From: Thiothrix sp.
GTDB lineage: Bacteria; Pseudomonadota; Gammaproteobacteria; Thiotrichales; Thiotrichaceae
Reading direction: 5' to 3'
DNA length: 9,346 nt
Assembly: GCA_011375245.1 (NCBI GenBank)
Contig: DRMA01000239.1
Coordinates: 1-9,346, forward strand
The position numbers were made by a program, and so were the translations under genes. Of the stretch, positions 1 to 6,717 are shown piece after piece. How positions within the stretch are numbered: position 1 is the first letter of the stretch; each line of letters begins with the position of its first letter. The notes under the pieces were generated by a model. It was not told the DNA's origin. It did no database searches and saw only the letters and a list, made by a program, of their open reading frames with translations.

Positions 1-53
1 ATCCTAACTTAACTCTATATAACGTTAATTCGTTCTATCTTGTTTCATTAGAA

Positions 54-86
54 GTTTGCTTCTTGGTCTTAAACCAAGCTACAAAC
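54..86 (-). other. Stem-loop in rRNA-type leader
   Basis: Inverted repeat with arms GTTTG (54-58) and CAAAC (82-86), a symmetric 3x3 internal loop, inner arms CTTGGT (62-67) and ACCAAG (73-78), and a 5-nt loop. Eleven base pairs are directly visible. There is no U-tract after it on the minus strand, so it does not look like a terminator. It is probably a structural element of the leader RNA. Confidence 0.5.
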
Positions 87-112
87 CCCCTCATAAACTT
101 ATTCATCTTTGT

Positions 113-144
113 CTTTTTAAAGTCTCACAAATGCTTGATTTGTG
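113..144 (-). promoter_or_regulatory. boxB-boxA-like antitermination site
   Basis: On the minus strand a perfect 7-bp hairpin (CACAAAT, 5-nt loop, ATTTGTG; 126-144) is followed at once by GAGACTTTAAAAAGA (112-126). The core CTTTAAAAA matches eight of nine positions of CTTTAACAA in the E. coli rrn boxA. In E. coli this nut-like site recruits NusB-S10 and other Nus factors to make rRNA transcription resist Rho. The similarity and order are seen directly; the function is inferred from the promoter context. Confidence 0.5.
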
Positions 145-192
145 TATCAACTTGGCTTGCTGTGTTAGCTATGTGCCGCGTTGGTGGAGCGC

Positions 193-220
193 ATTATAGG
201 CAGTTTAATTTTATCGTCAA
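193..220 (-). promoter_or_regulatory. Stringent rRNA-type promoter (rrn P1-like)
   Basis: Read on the minus strand, a -35 hexamer TTGACG (215-220) is followed by a 16-bp spacer and a perfect TATAAT (193-198). The next bases are GCGCTCCACCA, very close to TATAATGCGCCACCACTG of E. coli rrnB P1. The 16-bp spacer and GC-rich discriminator are hallmarks of promoters controlled by ppGpp, DksA and initiating NTP levels. Transcription should start near 184-187 and run off the left edge. I see no clear second (P2) promoter in the leader. Confidence 0.85.
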
Positions 221-262
221 CCCCTTTTTTAAATTATTTACTAATTAAATCCTTTTTTTTTC
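221..262 (-). promoter_or_regulatory. AT-rich UP-element-like region
   Basis: Immediately upstream of the -35 hexamer, read on the minus strand, are a nine-base A run (253-261), GGATTTAATTAG, AAATAATTT and a further A run. These phased A/T tracts at the -40 to -80 region resemble UP elements bound by the alpha-subunit C-terminal domains of RNA polymerase at rrn promoters. The base composition is seen; the binding role is inferred. Confidence 0.55.
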
Positions 263-291
263 ATCATAAACCAAACGGCATACGCTAAGTC

Positions 292-332
292 ATTATTCTA
301 GCAGGTAATAATTAACCACCTCCTAGAATAAT
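292..332 (-). terminator. Long inverted repeat, probable bamC terminator
   Basis: Arms at 292-306 and 318-332 pair over 15 positions with a single C-C mismatch, around an 11-nt loop. The repeat lies 22 nt past the bamC stop and just upstream of the rrn-type promoter, so it probably ends the dapA-bamC transcript. No proper U-tract follows on the minus strand, so intrinsic termination may be inefficient. It could instead serve as an RNA-processing or stabilising hairpin. Confidence 0.5.
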
Positions 333-354
333 TATATTTAATGTTTATTTATTA

Positions 355-1710
355 TCAGCCATTAAAGCCTTGCGCTAGAGCACGTAAAATCTTCGTTGCC
401 TTCTTTGCTTCAAGTGGCTTACCATTAACATCTAATAAGCGCATAGCACTAACCTTTCCAATTTTGACAATATGCAGAATTTGCTTACTCCCTTTTTTAA
501 TCACCGCTTTTTTGCCTTTGCGTCCCGTATACTGAATGGCATACAGCCCATTTTTGGCATTTTTACCATCAATATTAAATCCCGTCCTTTTCAAGACAGA
601 TGCTGTCTGCACCCATGCCTTACTAAAACTTTTACGTACACCTAAAGCTGGCTGCCCATCATTCGTTGTTGATAGAAAAGCAAGCTTAGCCGCAACTTTA
701 GGTTTCACAACAGATTTAGCGACAGCAGGCTTTTCAAGAGGTATTGCGCTAGAAGTCTTTACCTGAGCTGTTCGTATAGGGCGAGGTTTTGGTATAGAAC
801 GAACCAATTTCTTTTTAGGCAAATTAACAACATTAGCGCCTAAAGTCCCTGCTGTACTTAACGCTACACTTTTATTTAATGTTGGTTGAAGACGCGCTGA
901 CCCCGCTAATGCTGTAGGTGTTGATAGTTGAGGCGAAGATGAAGCACTGACAACCTTCGGTTTAGGCTTAGCTTGCCTAACAGGTTGTGGCTTCGGTTTC
1001 GGCCTAGCTGCAACCGCTGCTGCTTTTGTTTTCTTTGCATGAGTTTGCAAATATGCCTGCAACTGATTGAGCATTTCTGCTGATGCTTCAAGACGCGCAG
1101 GACGCATCTCCCACTTACTACCAAAATCAGTTACTATTTTTTCCGCGCCACGATGTGTCACATAAATATTCGTTTTATTGGCTACACGCTCAAAGCGTAA
1201 TGTATAGCGATCACGGATACCTGAATCCGTCGCATTTTTCAAAATACTGCCCAGTGCTTTTTGTATCATCCCTTGTGGTAAATGACCACGTGTTTCGATC
1301 CAATCAGTTTCCATGATACCAATTTGCGGCTCACTGCGTTTCAGCTTAACATCTTTGCTACTCCAAAATCCTTGCACTTTTTGCCACAATGCATTAGCAG
1401 ACATCACCACTTCCAAGTGACGACTAGCCCCCTGTCTTTTTATTTGCATATCAACGCTTTCAGGTAATACCATCCCGCTACCACCCGCCGTAGTTTGCGT
1501 ACTAGGCAATCCATTTACATCATTAACAGTAAATGTTGAATCGTATTTTGGGGAGGTTAAATCAGGAGGTAAGTCCAGCGCTTGTACCGAACCACTACGT
1601 TCATATTCACCTTCTTTACCATTATCAAACAGTTTATTAACTTGAGTACAACCTGTCAGTAGCAATATGCTACTCGCAACACTAACACCCAATAAAGCCC
1701 TTACTATCAC
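355..1710 (-). CDS. bamC: Outer membrane assembly lipoprotein BamC
   Basis: BamC is a lipoprotein of the BAM complex that inserts beta-barrel proteins into the outer membrane and binds BamD. The signal peptide ends in the lipobox LLTGC, giving acylated Cys21; Thr at +2 favours outer-membrane sorting. Residues 41-56 hold the family signature LDLPPDLTSPKYD, the unstructured BamD-binding segment. A first helix-grip-like domain spans about 90-225 and a second about 346-450. The low-complexity Ala/Lys/Pro linker between them (about 226-345) makes the protein 451 residues against 344 in E. coli. The start is GTG (1708-1710), overlapping the dapA TGA, with GGAG at 1721-1724 ten bases upstream. Other assignments are unlikely. 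Confidence 0.9.
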   Translation of the reverse strand: MIVRALLGVSVASSILLLTGCTQVNKLFDNGKEGEYERSGSVQALDLPPDLTSPKYDSTFTVNDVNGLPSTQTTAGGSGMVLPESVDMQIKRQGASRHLEVVMSANALWQKVQGFWSSKDVKLKRSEPQIGIMETDWIETRGHLPQGMIQKALGSILKNATDSGIRDRYTLRFERVANKTNIYVTHRGAEKIVTDFGSKWEMRPARLEASAEMLNQLQAYLQTHAKKTKAAAVAARPKPKPQPVRQAKPKPKVVSASSSPQLSTPTALAGSARLQPTLNKSVALSTAGTLGANVVNLPKKKLVRSIPKPRPIRTAQVKTSSAIPLEKPAVAKSVVKPKVAAKLAFLSTTNDGQPALGVRKSFSKAWVQTASVLKRTGFNIDGKNAKNGLYAIQYTGRKGKKAVIKKGSKQILHIVKIGKVSAMRLLDVNGKPLEAKKATKILRALAQGFNG

Positions 1711-2600
1711 CGTATATTCACTCCAAATTCCTGCATCGCTTTTAGTACTGTGTCATGGTATTTTTCATTAAGTGCTGTCAGTGGTAAACGTATCCCCTGA
1801 CTACCATAGCCCATTTTATGCAAAGCCCATTTAGCGGGTATCGGGTTTGCCTCAACAAATAATGCGTGGTGCAATGCTTCTAACCTCGCATTAATTGCCA
1901 TTGCTGTCTCTCGGTCTCCTGCTATTGCTGCTTTACACATTGCATGCATCTCAGCAGGTGCAACATTGGCAACAACCGATATGTCGCCTTTGCCCCCCAG
2001 CAACATTAATTCCATCGCTGTTCCATCATCACCACTATAGATGTCAATATCATCGCTGTAACATTCGACCAATTGTTGTGCGCGTTTTAAATCACCTGTT
2101 GCTTCTTTTAAACCCACAATATTCGCAATCGGTGCCAAACGTGCCACTGTCTCAGGCAACATATCACACCCTGTACGACTAGGTACATTATATAGTATTT
2201 GTGGAATCGCAACGGTTTCAGCAATCAACTTATGGTGTTGGTATAAACCTTCTTGCGTTGGCTTATTATAGTAAGGTGTCACTAATAAGCAGGCATCAAC
2301 CCCGACTTGCTTTGCAGCAGCGGTTAATTCAATGGCTTCTTTCGTACTATTAGCGCCCGTTCCCGCAATAACAGGAATAGCTCCTCCCACATAATTAACA
2401 ACCTGCTTAATCACTTGAATATGTTCTGCATAAGCAAATGTTGCTGATTCACCTGTTGTGCCCATTACCACAATAGCATCTGTATCATTTTCGAGGTGAA
2501 ATCCAACCAAGCGTTCCAACGCCTGTTCATCTACATCACCATTTTCATGCATTGGGGTAACCAAAGCCACCATACTTCCATGAAACATGCCATTATCCAT
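1707..2600 (-). CDS. dapA: 4-hydroxy-tetrahydrodipicolinate synthase
   Basis: DapA condenses pyruvate with aspartate-semialdehyde, the first committed step of the diaminopimelate/lysine pathway, in the cytoplasm. The chain is a full-length TIM-barrel aldolase of the NAL family. The Schiff-base lysine is Lys165 in GLKEATGD. The catalytic triad is Thr49 (in GTTGES), Tyr137 (in LYNVPSRTG) and Tyr111 (in TPYYNKP), and Arg142 binds the semialdehyde. All sit four positions later than in E. coli DapA, so Met5 (MFHGSMVALVTPM) may be the true start instead of the ATG at 2598-2600; neither has a strong ribosome-binding site. Its stop overlaps the bamC start, so the two genes are probably translationally coupled, as in E. 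coli where they are neighbours. Confidence 0.96.
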   Translation of the reverse strand: MDNGMFHGSMVALVTPMHENGDVDEQALERLVGFHLENDTDAIVVMGTTGESATFAYAEHIQVIKQVVNYVGGAIPVIAGTGANSTKEAIELTAAAKQVGVDACLLVTPYYNKPTQEGLYQHHKLIAETVAIPQILYNVPSRTGCDMLPETVARLAPIANIVGLKEATGDLKRAQQLVECYSDDIDIYSGDDGTAMELMLLGGKGDISVVANVAPAEMHAMCKAAIAGDRETAMAINARLEALHHALFVEANPIPAKWALHKMGYGSQGIRLPLTALNEKYHDTVLKAMQEFGVNIR

Positions 2601-2636
2601 AATCTATAATCCATTTAATTTATTAACTTTATTGAG

Positions 2637-2665
2637 ATATTACTAATCAGTCTATTAAAACACAA
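2637..2665 (-). promoter_or_regulatory. Candidate dapA-bamC promoter
   Basis: Read on the minus strand, TTGTGT (2660-2665) and TAATAT (2637-2642) are 17 bp apart, an acceptable sigma70 pair located 37 bp upstream of the dapA start. The region is AT-rich, so chance matches are likely and confidence is limited. Confidence 0.35.
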
Positions 2666-2697
2666 GCTATAAGAAACATTGATAAATGTTTTAAGCT
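2665..2697. promoter_or_regulatory. Imperfect palindrome in divergent region, possible operator
   Basis: Perfect 7-bp arms AAACATT (2674-2680) and AATGTTT (2685-2691) flank a 4-nt centre, with outer AGCT boxes at 2665-2668 and 2694-2697. It abuts the candidate dapA -35 and lies in the only shared regulatory space between dapA and the sensor cassette. It could be a regulator-binding site for either direction. The rest of 2601-2861 is AT-rich with no gene visible and no convincing sigma70 promoter for the plus-strand cassette. Confidence 0.3.
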
Positions 2698-2861
2698 AAA
2701 TAAATTAACAAGACAAATTATCCATTATTTAAATAAAAACACTCGATTTTTAACCAAAAACGTTGAATACTTCAGTCAACCTATTCGTCATAAAAAACTA
2801 AGCCCCAAAATAATCAGCAAGCATCTTACAACTACCTACGCTAAATTAGCTGCCCTATACC

Positions 2862-4160
2862 ATGAACTATTCACGATTTTTTTTCATTTCAGGTCTAACA
2901 TTAGCGCTACTCCTTGCAGGAGGCTATTTTTATCAACGCATTCACCAACAATGGCATGTCAATATTGCCGCTGGGAAAGCAGGCAGTGATTCCTATACAC
3001 TGATGCGTGCCTTAAAGAAAGCCGTACAGCGTAAACATCCTCATATCCATATTAACTTGGTCGCTTCACTAGGCAGCACACCAAATATGCACTTACTCGA
3101 AGCTGAAGAAGTAGACTTTGCCACCATACAATCTGATACCGTCGTCACTGCTGATATTAAAATGATTGCGCGGTTGTATAGCGATATTTTCCAACTTATT
3201 GTACATACCGACTCAGGCATTCAAGCATTATCTGAACTTACTGGAAAATCTATCGCAGTACCTTTTTCAATGCAGGGACAAGATCCTTCTTTTAAGCATC
3301 TCATGAATCATTATGGCTATAATGAAAACACACTAAACATCATCCCTATGTCCGATTCAGCTGCCGAGTTTGCTCTCAAGCAAGGTGCTATTGATGCTAT
3401 TTTTAGAGTCACCCCACCTGGTAACGAAAAAATTTCTGCCATTATCAAACAAATACCAACGCGTGTACTGCCCATTAAACAAACGGTTGCAATCCATCTA
3501 AAAAATCCAAGTTTGCACACGGATATTATTCCCTTAGGCTCTTACCGTGGCTCACCGCCTTTACCTAATGAGGAACTAGCAACCGTTAGTGTTCGCAAAC
3601 TCCTTGTCGCACATAACAATGCGCCAATTAATGTGGTAAAAGCCATTACCGAAACCTTATTTGAGCAGAAAAAAGAATTACTCATTGATACAAAACTGGC
3701 TAGTTTTATTCAACCACCCAACTTAACGGGCAATTCCTTTCTCCCCATTCATAGTGGTGCACAGCGTTATTTTGATCGCGAAAATCCGAGTTTTTTAGAA
3801 GAGCAAGCGGAACCAATGGCTTTTATACTCACCGTTGTTGTTGGTTTGATTTCCTTATTACTTAACCTCCGTGCACAACAACGACAAGTGAGAGTAAAAG
3901 AACTCAATAATGAGCTATTAAAAATGCTAAAAAAAGCAGAATCATTGCATGATAAACAACAGTTACAAAGCATGGCTGATCATCTTAATACTATCCTTAA
4001 AAAAGCCGTTATTGAACGTAACGAAGGGCTTATTAGCGCTGAAGACTTTGACTTTTTTTCATTTGTGTGGGAAATGGCACGTGATGAAGTCAATGAACGT
4101 TTGCCACCCAATACGTTTATGAATAGAAACACAAATAAAATGCAAGAGGCTATTTTATGA
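2862..4160 (+). CDS. Membrane-anchored TAXI-type TRAP solute-binding protein with cytoplasmic tail
   Basis: TAXI-family proteins are periplasmic receptors of TRAP transporters. Family marks seen are IAAGKAGSDSYTLMRAL (35-51), SLGSTPNMHLLEAEEVDFATIQSD (about 69-92) and IHSGAQRYFDRE (296-307). The N-terminal hydrophobic helix (about 6-24) has no clear cleavage site and probably stays as an anchor. Unlike soluble TAXI receptors, a second membrane helix follows at about 318-336. After it come roughly 95 residues rich in Lys, Glu, Gln and Leu: a likely coiled coil (340-385) and an acidic, aromatic helical end (390-415). Predicted topology puts the receptor in the periplasm and the tail in the cytoplasm. 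The gene overlaps the next by ATGA. No Shine-Dalgarno sequence precedes the ATG. No permease gene is nearby, so a sensory role is inferred; the ligand is unknown. Confidence 0.75.
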   Translation: MNYSRFFFISGLTLALLLAGGYFYQRIHQQWHVNIAAGKAGSDSYTLMRALKKAVQRKHPHIHINLVASLGSTPNMHLLEAEEVDFATIQSDTVVTADIKMIARLYSDIFQLIVHTDSGIQALSELTGKSIAVPFSMQGQDPSFKHLMNHYGYNENTLNIIPMSDSAAEFALKQGAIDAIFRVTPPGNEKISAIIKQIPTRVLPIKQTVAIHLKNPSLHTDIIPLGSYRGSPPLPNEELATVSVRKLLVAHNNAPINVVKAITETLFEQKKELLIDTKLASFIQPPNLTGNSFLPIHSGAQRYFDRENPSFLEEQAEPMAFILTVVVGLISLLLNLRAQQRQVRVKELNNELLKMLKKAESLHDKQQLQSMADHLNTILKKAVIERNEGLISAEDFDFFSFVWEMARDEVNERLPPNTFMNRNTNKMQEAIL

Positions 4161-5083
4161 AACGCATTGTCAGCGTCCTTTTGCTATTTTTAACCCTTGT
4201 ACTACTTATCAGTATTAGTTTTACCCTTACTGAAAAAATAGTAAAAAAAGCCGAAAAAAAAGCCGCTAAACAATTGCTACTAACTTTAAGTATACGCAAA
4301 GAAGACATTGAAACGTATTATCGAACTGTGCAGTTAGAAGTCCTTTTTTGGGCAAAAAACAGATCAATTATTAAACACCTGCAACAAAAAAATAACCGTA
4401 CAATCCAACTACTTAACAACCTATCGACAGAACGAGGTTATGACAACATAGTGTTAACCACCCCTCAAGGGAAGATTATCCACAGTACCAATGAGCACAT
4501 TAGTCTATTACCCGCTTACCTACAGCCTTTGCTAAGCCAAGTTCAACAAGAAAAAGGTGTTTTTTTCTCAGATTATATAACAACAGATTCCTCCCCCTCT
4601 GAACAACACGCCTTTGTTGCTGCAGGTATTTTTAACCAGCAAGCCTTGCTCGGTATATTACTTGTTCAACTATCAAATCAACCACTAAGAAAACTAACCA
4701 AACCCCTAAGTGGCACACACAACAACATTCAAACGCTCGTCATTGGCCATGATAAGCAATTACGCAATCAAATCACCACAATGCCCCATAAAATACAACT
4801 CCCTTCCCTCACGGATAATTTATTGGCCTATGGTAATAAACAAGTACTTACCCTTTTTGATCAACGTAACAAACCTTTTCTCGCCGCTTTTGACTTTGCC
4901 CATGTCTCCAAAAACCTCACATGGGTGATTATTACCAAAACAGATATTAATGAAGTAAGAAAACCCATTAAAAAACAAATAAATAAATGGATTATGCTAG
5001 GTATTAGTCTACTAATCAGTTCACTTATTGTAGGCTATCTTGGCGAGCGCTGGATACGAAATAGGAAAAAGGAAAACGTATGA
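4157..5083 (+). CDS. Output-less dCache-like membrane sensor protein
   Basis: The 308-residue product has a membrane helix at about 6-22, a periplasmic region of about 255 residues and a second helix at about 278-296, then only 12 cytoplasmic residues (GERWIRNRKKENV). The periplasmic part looks like a double Cache/PAS-like sensor. A long helix (25-90) leads to a first lobe (YDNIVLTTPQGKIIHST, 95-111, to about 171); a second lobe follows, with TLVIGHDKQL near 193-202 and a closing WVIITKTDINEV (256-267). In most proteins of this build the second helix continues into HAMP, histidine kinase, GGDEF or chemotaxis domains; none is present. AAGAGG lies 7 nt before the ATG. It overlaps both neighbours by 4 bp, leaving no room for a decayed output domain. 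I infer that it signals through partner proteins; the family assignment rests on fold pattern only. Confidence 0.6.
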   Translation: MKRIVSVLLLFLTLVLLISISFTLTEKIVKKAEKKAAKQLLLTLSIRKEDIETYYRTVQLEVLFWAKNRSIIKHLQQKNNRTIQLLNNLSTERGYDNIVLTTPQGKIIHSTNEHISLLPAYLQPLLSQVQQEKGVFFSDYITTDSSPSEQHAFVAAGIFNQQALLGILLVQLSNQPLRKLTKPLSGTHNNIQTLVIGHDKQLRNQITTMPHKIQLPSLTDNLLAYGNKQVLTLFDQRNKPFLAAFDFAHVSKNLTWVIITKTDINEVRKPIKKQINKWIMLGISLLISSLIVGYLGERWIRNRKKENV

Positions 5084-6132
5084 GCCTATATCCCTGTATT
5101 TACCAACATGGAAAAATAAAAAATACTGTTGTACAACTACTATTGTTTACCACGCTTTTAGGATTATCAGCATGCCAACAAACACAAGCTCCCTACATCA
5201 TTCATTTTTCTCACTCAGTTGATCACACCACCCCAAAAGGAAAAACAGCACGACTGTTTGCCCAATTAGTTAAAAAACGTCTTGCTGGAAAAGTAACAGT
5301 AAAAATTTACCCAAACAGTGAACTTTACATTGATCGCGACTTAATCGAAGCAATGATCTGGTCAAAACACAAAACCATTGGGCTAATGGGCGCACCTAGC
5401 TTATCGGACTTCATTCACTACGCAAAACCACTACAAGCATTTGATTTACCCTATTTATTTAATGACATAACCGATGTGCATAAACTCGTTGATTCACCTA
5501 TTATTGACAAAATGACCGCACCACTTGCCCAACATGGCATAAAAGCCCTTGGTTTTTGGGATAATGGCATGAAGGTATTTTCTATTCGTGGCGCAAAACC
5601 ACTGACAAAAATCCCTGCTGACTTTCGTGGCAAAACCATTCGTATTCAAAACTCTAAAGTTCATTATGAAATGATTAAAGTAATGGGAGGAATACCAAAG
5701 ATAATGCCATTTAAGAAAGTCTATAAAAACCTAGGTCTTGGGGTCATTGATGGACAAGAGAACGCATGGTCAAATATTTACTCAAAAAAATTCTATGAAC
5801 AACAAGACTATATCACCGTATCGAATCACTCTTACTTAGGCTATGCCGTGGTTATTAATGCTGAATTTTGGCACAACTTACCCGCTGATATTCGCCATGA
5901 ATTGAAGACTATTATCAAAGAAGTCACTAAAGCTAACCGACGCTATGCTGCGAAGGCGAATAAACAAGATAGAGAAGCTATTGCCGCAATAGGCTCCACA
6001 AAGATCATCACTCTAAGTAACACAGAGCGGAAAAAGTGGGCGCATCGGGTAAAGCAAAAAGTCGAAGCCAAATTTAGTAGCGAAATTGGCAAAGAATTAC
6101 TCAAAGAAATCCATAAAACACTTGATAAATAA
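5080..6132 (+). CDS. DctP-type TRAP solute-binding lipoprotein
   Basis: DctP-family receptors bind carboxylates or related acids in the periplasm for TRAP transporters. This protein shows the family pattern: FSHSVDHTTPKGKTARLFA near the mature N terminus, FDLPYLF (121-127), FRGKTIRIQNSKV (182-194) with Arg188 at the position of the carboxylate-clamping arginine, and GVIDGQENAWSN (221-232). Instead of a secretory signal it has a hydrophobic stretch ending in LSAC, so Cys32 is probably lipidated; Gln at +2 does not signal inner-membrane retention. AAGGA lies 6 nt before the ATG, inside the upstream gene. A lipid-anchored receptor without DctQ or DctM genes alongside suggests ligand presentation to the two upstream membrane proteins. 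The substrate cannot be told from sequence. Confidence 0.82.
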   Translation: MSLYPCIYQHGKIKNTVVQLLLFTTLLGLSACQQTQAPYIIHFSHSVDHTTPKGKTARLFAQLVKKRLAGKVTVKIYPNSELYIDRDLIEAMIWSKHKTIGLMGAPSLSDFIHYAKPLQAFDLPYLFNDITDVHKLVDSPIIDKMTAPLAQHGIKALGFWDNGMKVFSIRGAKPLTKIPADFRGKTIRIQNSKVHYEMIKVMGGIPKIMPFKKVYKNLGLGVIDGQENAWSNIYSKKFYEQQDYITVSNHSYLGYAVVINAEFWHNLPADIRHELKTIIKEVTKANRRYAAKANKQDREAIAAIGSTKIITLSNTERKKWAHRVKQKVEAKFSSEIGKELLKEIHKTLDK

Positions 6133-6168
6133 CAATAAGCCCCCAGTATTAATAATAGTGGGTTATTG
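6133..6168 (+). terminator. Hairpin after the three-gene cassette
   Basis: Directly after the stop codon, CAATAA (6133-6138) pairs with TTATTG (6163-6168) and CCCA (6142-6145) with TGGG (6159-6162), leaving a small bulge, and TATT/AATA can extend the stem inwards. The following sequence has only short T runs, so termination may be partial. It separates the cassette from the peroxiredoxin gene. Confidence 0.45.
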
Positions 6169-6240
6169 ATTAAATAGTTTAGAAAAGACAGCACATTTTA
6201 AAAAATATAAATTAAGCATAATCACATAACAGGATTCATC

Positions 6241-6714
6241 ATGACAACACTTACAGAGGGCAGTCTCGTTAACAATTTTTCAGCGCCAGCAACTTCTAAT
6301 ACCATCTTTACCCTTGCTGATCATGCAGATAAAGCCAATGTTATTCTGTATTTTTATCCTAAAGACAACACTCCAGGTTGTACCACCGAAGGACAAAACT
6401 TTCGGGATCGCTATGCTGAATTCCAGCAACTAGACACTGAAATCTACGGCGTTTCCCGTGATACACTCCGAAAACATGAAAATTTCAAGAAAAAACAAAA
6501 CTTTCCATTTGAGTTGATTTCTGATGAAGACGAAGCACTTTGTACACTCTTTAATGTCATCAAACAGAAGCAACTTTATGGTAAGATGTATATGGGGATT
6601 GAAAGAAGCACCTTTCTAATAAATAAACAAGGCATACTTCACAGGGAGTGGCGCAACATAAAAATAAAGGGACATATAGCCGACGTTTTTGAAGCAGTTA
6701 AATTAATGGGCTAA
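6241..6714 (+). CDS. bcp: Bcp/PrxQ-family peroxiredoxin without usual resolving cysteine
   Basis: This thiol peroxidase reduces hydrogen peroxide and organic hydroperoxides in the cytoplasm. The full-length thioredoxin-fold chain has FYPKDNTPGCTTEG with peroxidatic Cys47 plus Thr44 and Pro45, and the conserved Arg121 in GIERSTFLI. The position five after Cys47, where E. coli Bcp has its resolving cysteine, is Gln52. The site in the NF-x-x-K helix that carries a resolving cysteine in Xanthomonas PrxQ is lysine (NFKKKQNF). Only Cys101 remains; its E. coli counterpart is not the resolving residue. It may work as a 1-Cys enzyme or use Cys101. AGGA lies 6 nt before the ATG. In E. coli, bcp also lies beyond dapA on the opposite strand. 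Confidence 0.92.
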   Translation: MTTLTEGSLVNNFSAPATSNTIFTLADHADKANVILYFYPKDNTPGCTTEGQNFRDRYAEFQQLDTEIYGVSRDTLRKHENFKKKQNFPFELISDEDEALCTLFNVIKQKQLYGKMYMGIERSTFLINKQGILHREWRNIKIKGHIADVFEAVKLMG

Positions 6715-6717
6715 TAT

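Larger units (their letters stand above)
1..185 (-). other. Transcribed leader of a probable rRNA operon (5' part, runs off left edge)
   Basis: This stretch lies downstream, on the minus strand, of the rrn P1-like promoter at 193-220 and contains no convincing protein gene. In the direction of transcription it holds a 7-bp hairpin (126-144), a boxA-like motif (113-126) and a larger stem-loop (54-86), the order boxB then boxA seen in E. coli rrn leaders. A leader of more than 185 nt before the first gene is compatible with a 16S rRNA gene starting just left of the window. No rRNA or tRNA body is visible here, so a tRNA operon is the alternative. The 61-codon plus-strand open frame at 63-248 crosses the promoter and leader and is probably spurious. 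Confidence 0.6.

Noticed and set aside
63..248. 61-codon plus-strand open frame with a hydrophobic stretch
   Set aside because: It lies across the minus-strand rrn-type promoter, boxA/boxB-like leader and hairpin, and has no ribosome-binding site; coding is unlikely.
315..326. Strong Shine-Dalgarno-like AGGAGGTGG on the minus strand
   Set aside because: It is part of the inverted repeat at 292-332 and no start codon follows at a suitable distance.
1895..2182. 95-codon plus-strand open frame antisense to dapA
   Set aside because: Composition is a shadow of dapA codons (Leu/His-rich, no recognisable family), and dapA is certain.
5040..5222. Possible frameshifted output domain after the sensor gene
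   Set aside because: The alternative frame gives no HAMP, kinase or GGDEF motif; the DNA is fully explained by the overlapping DctP-type lipoprotein gene with its own ribosome-binding site and lipobox.
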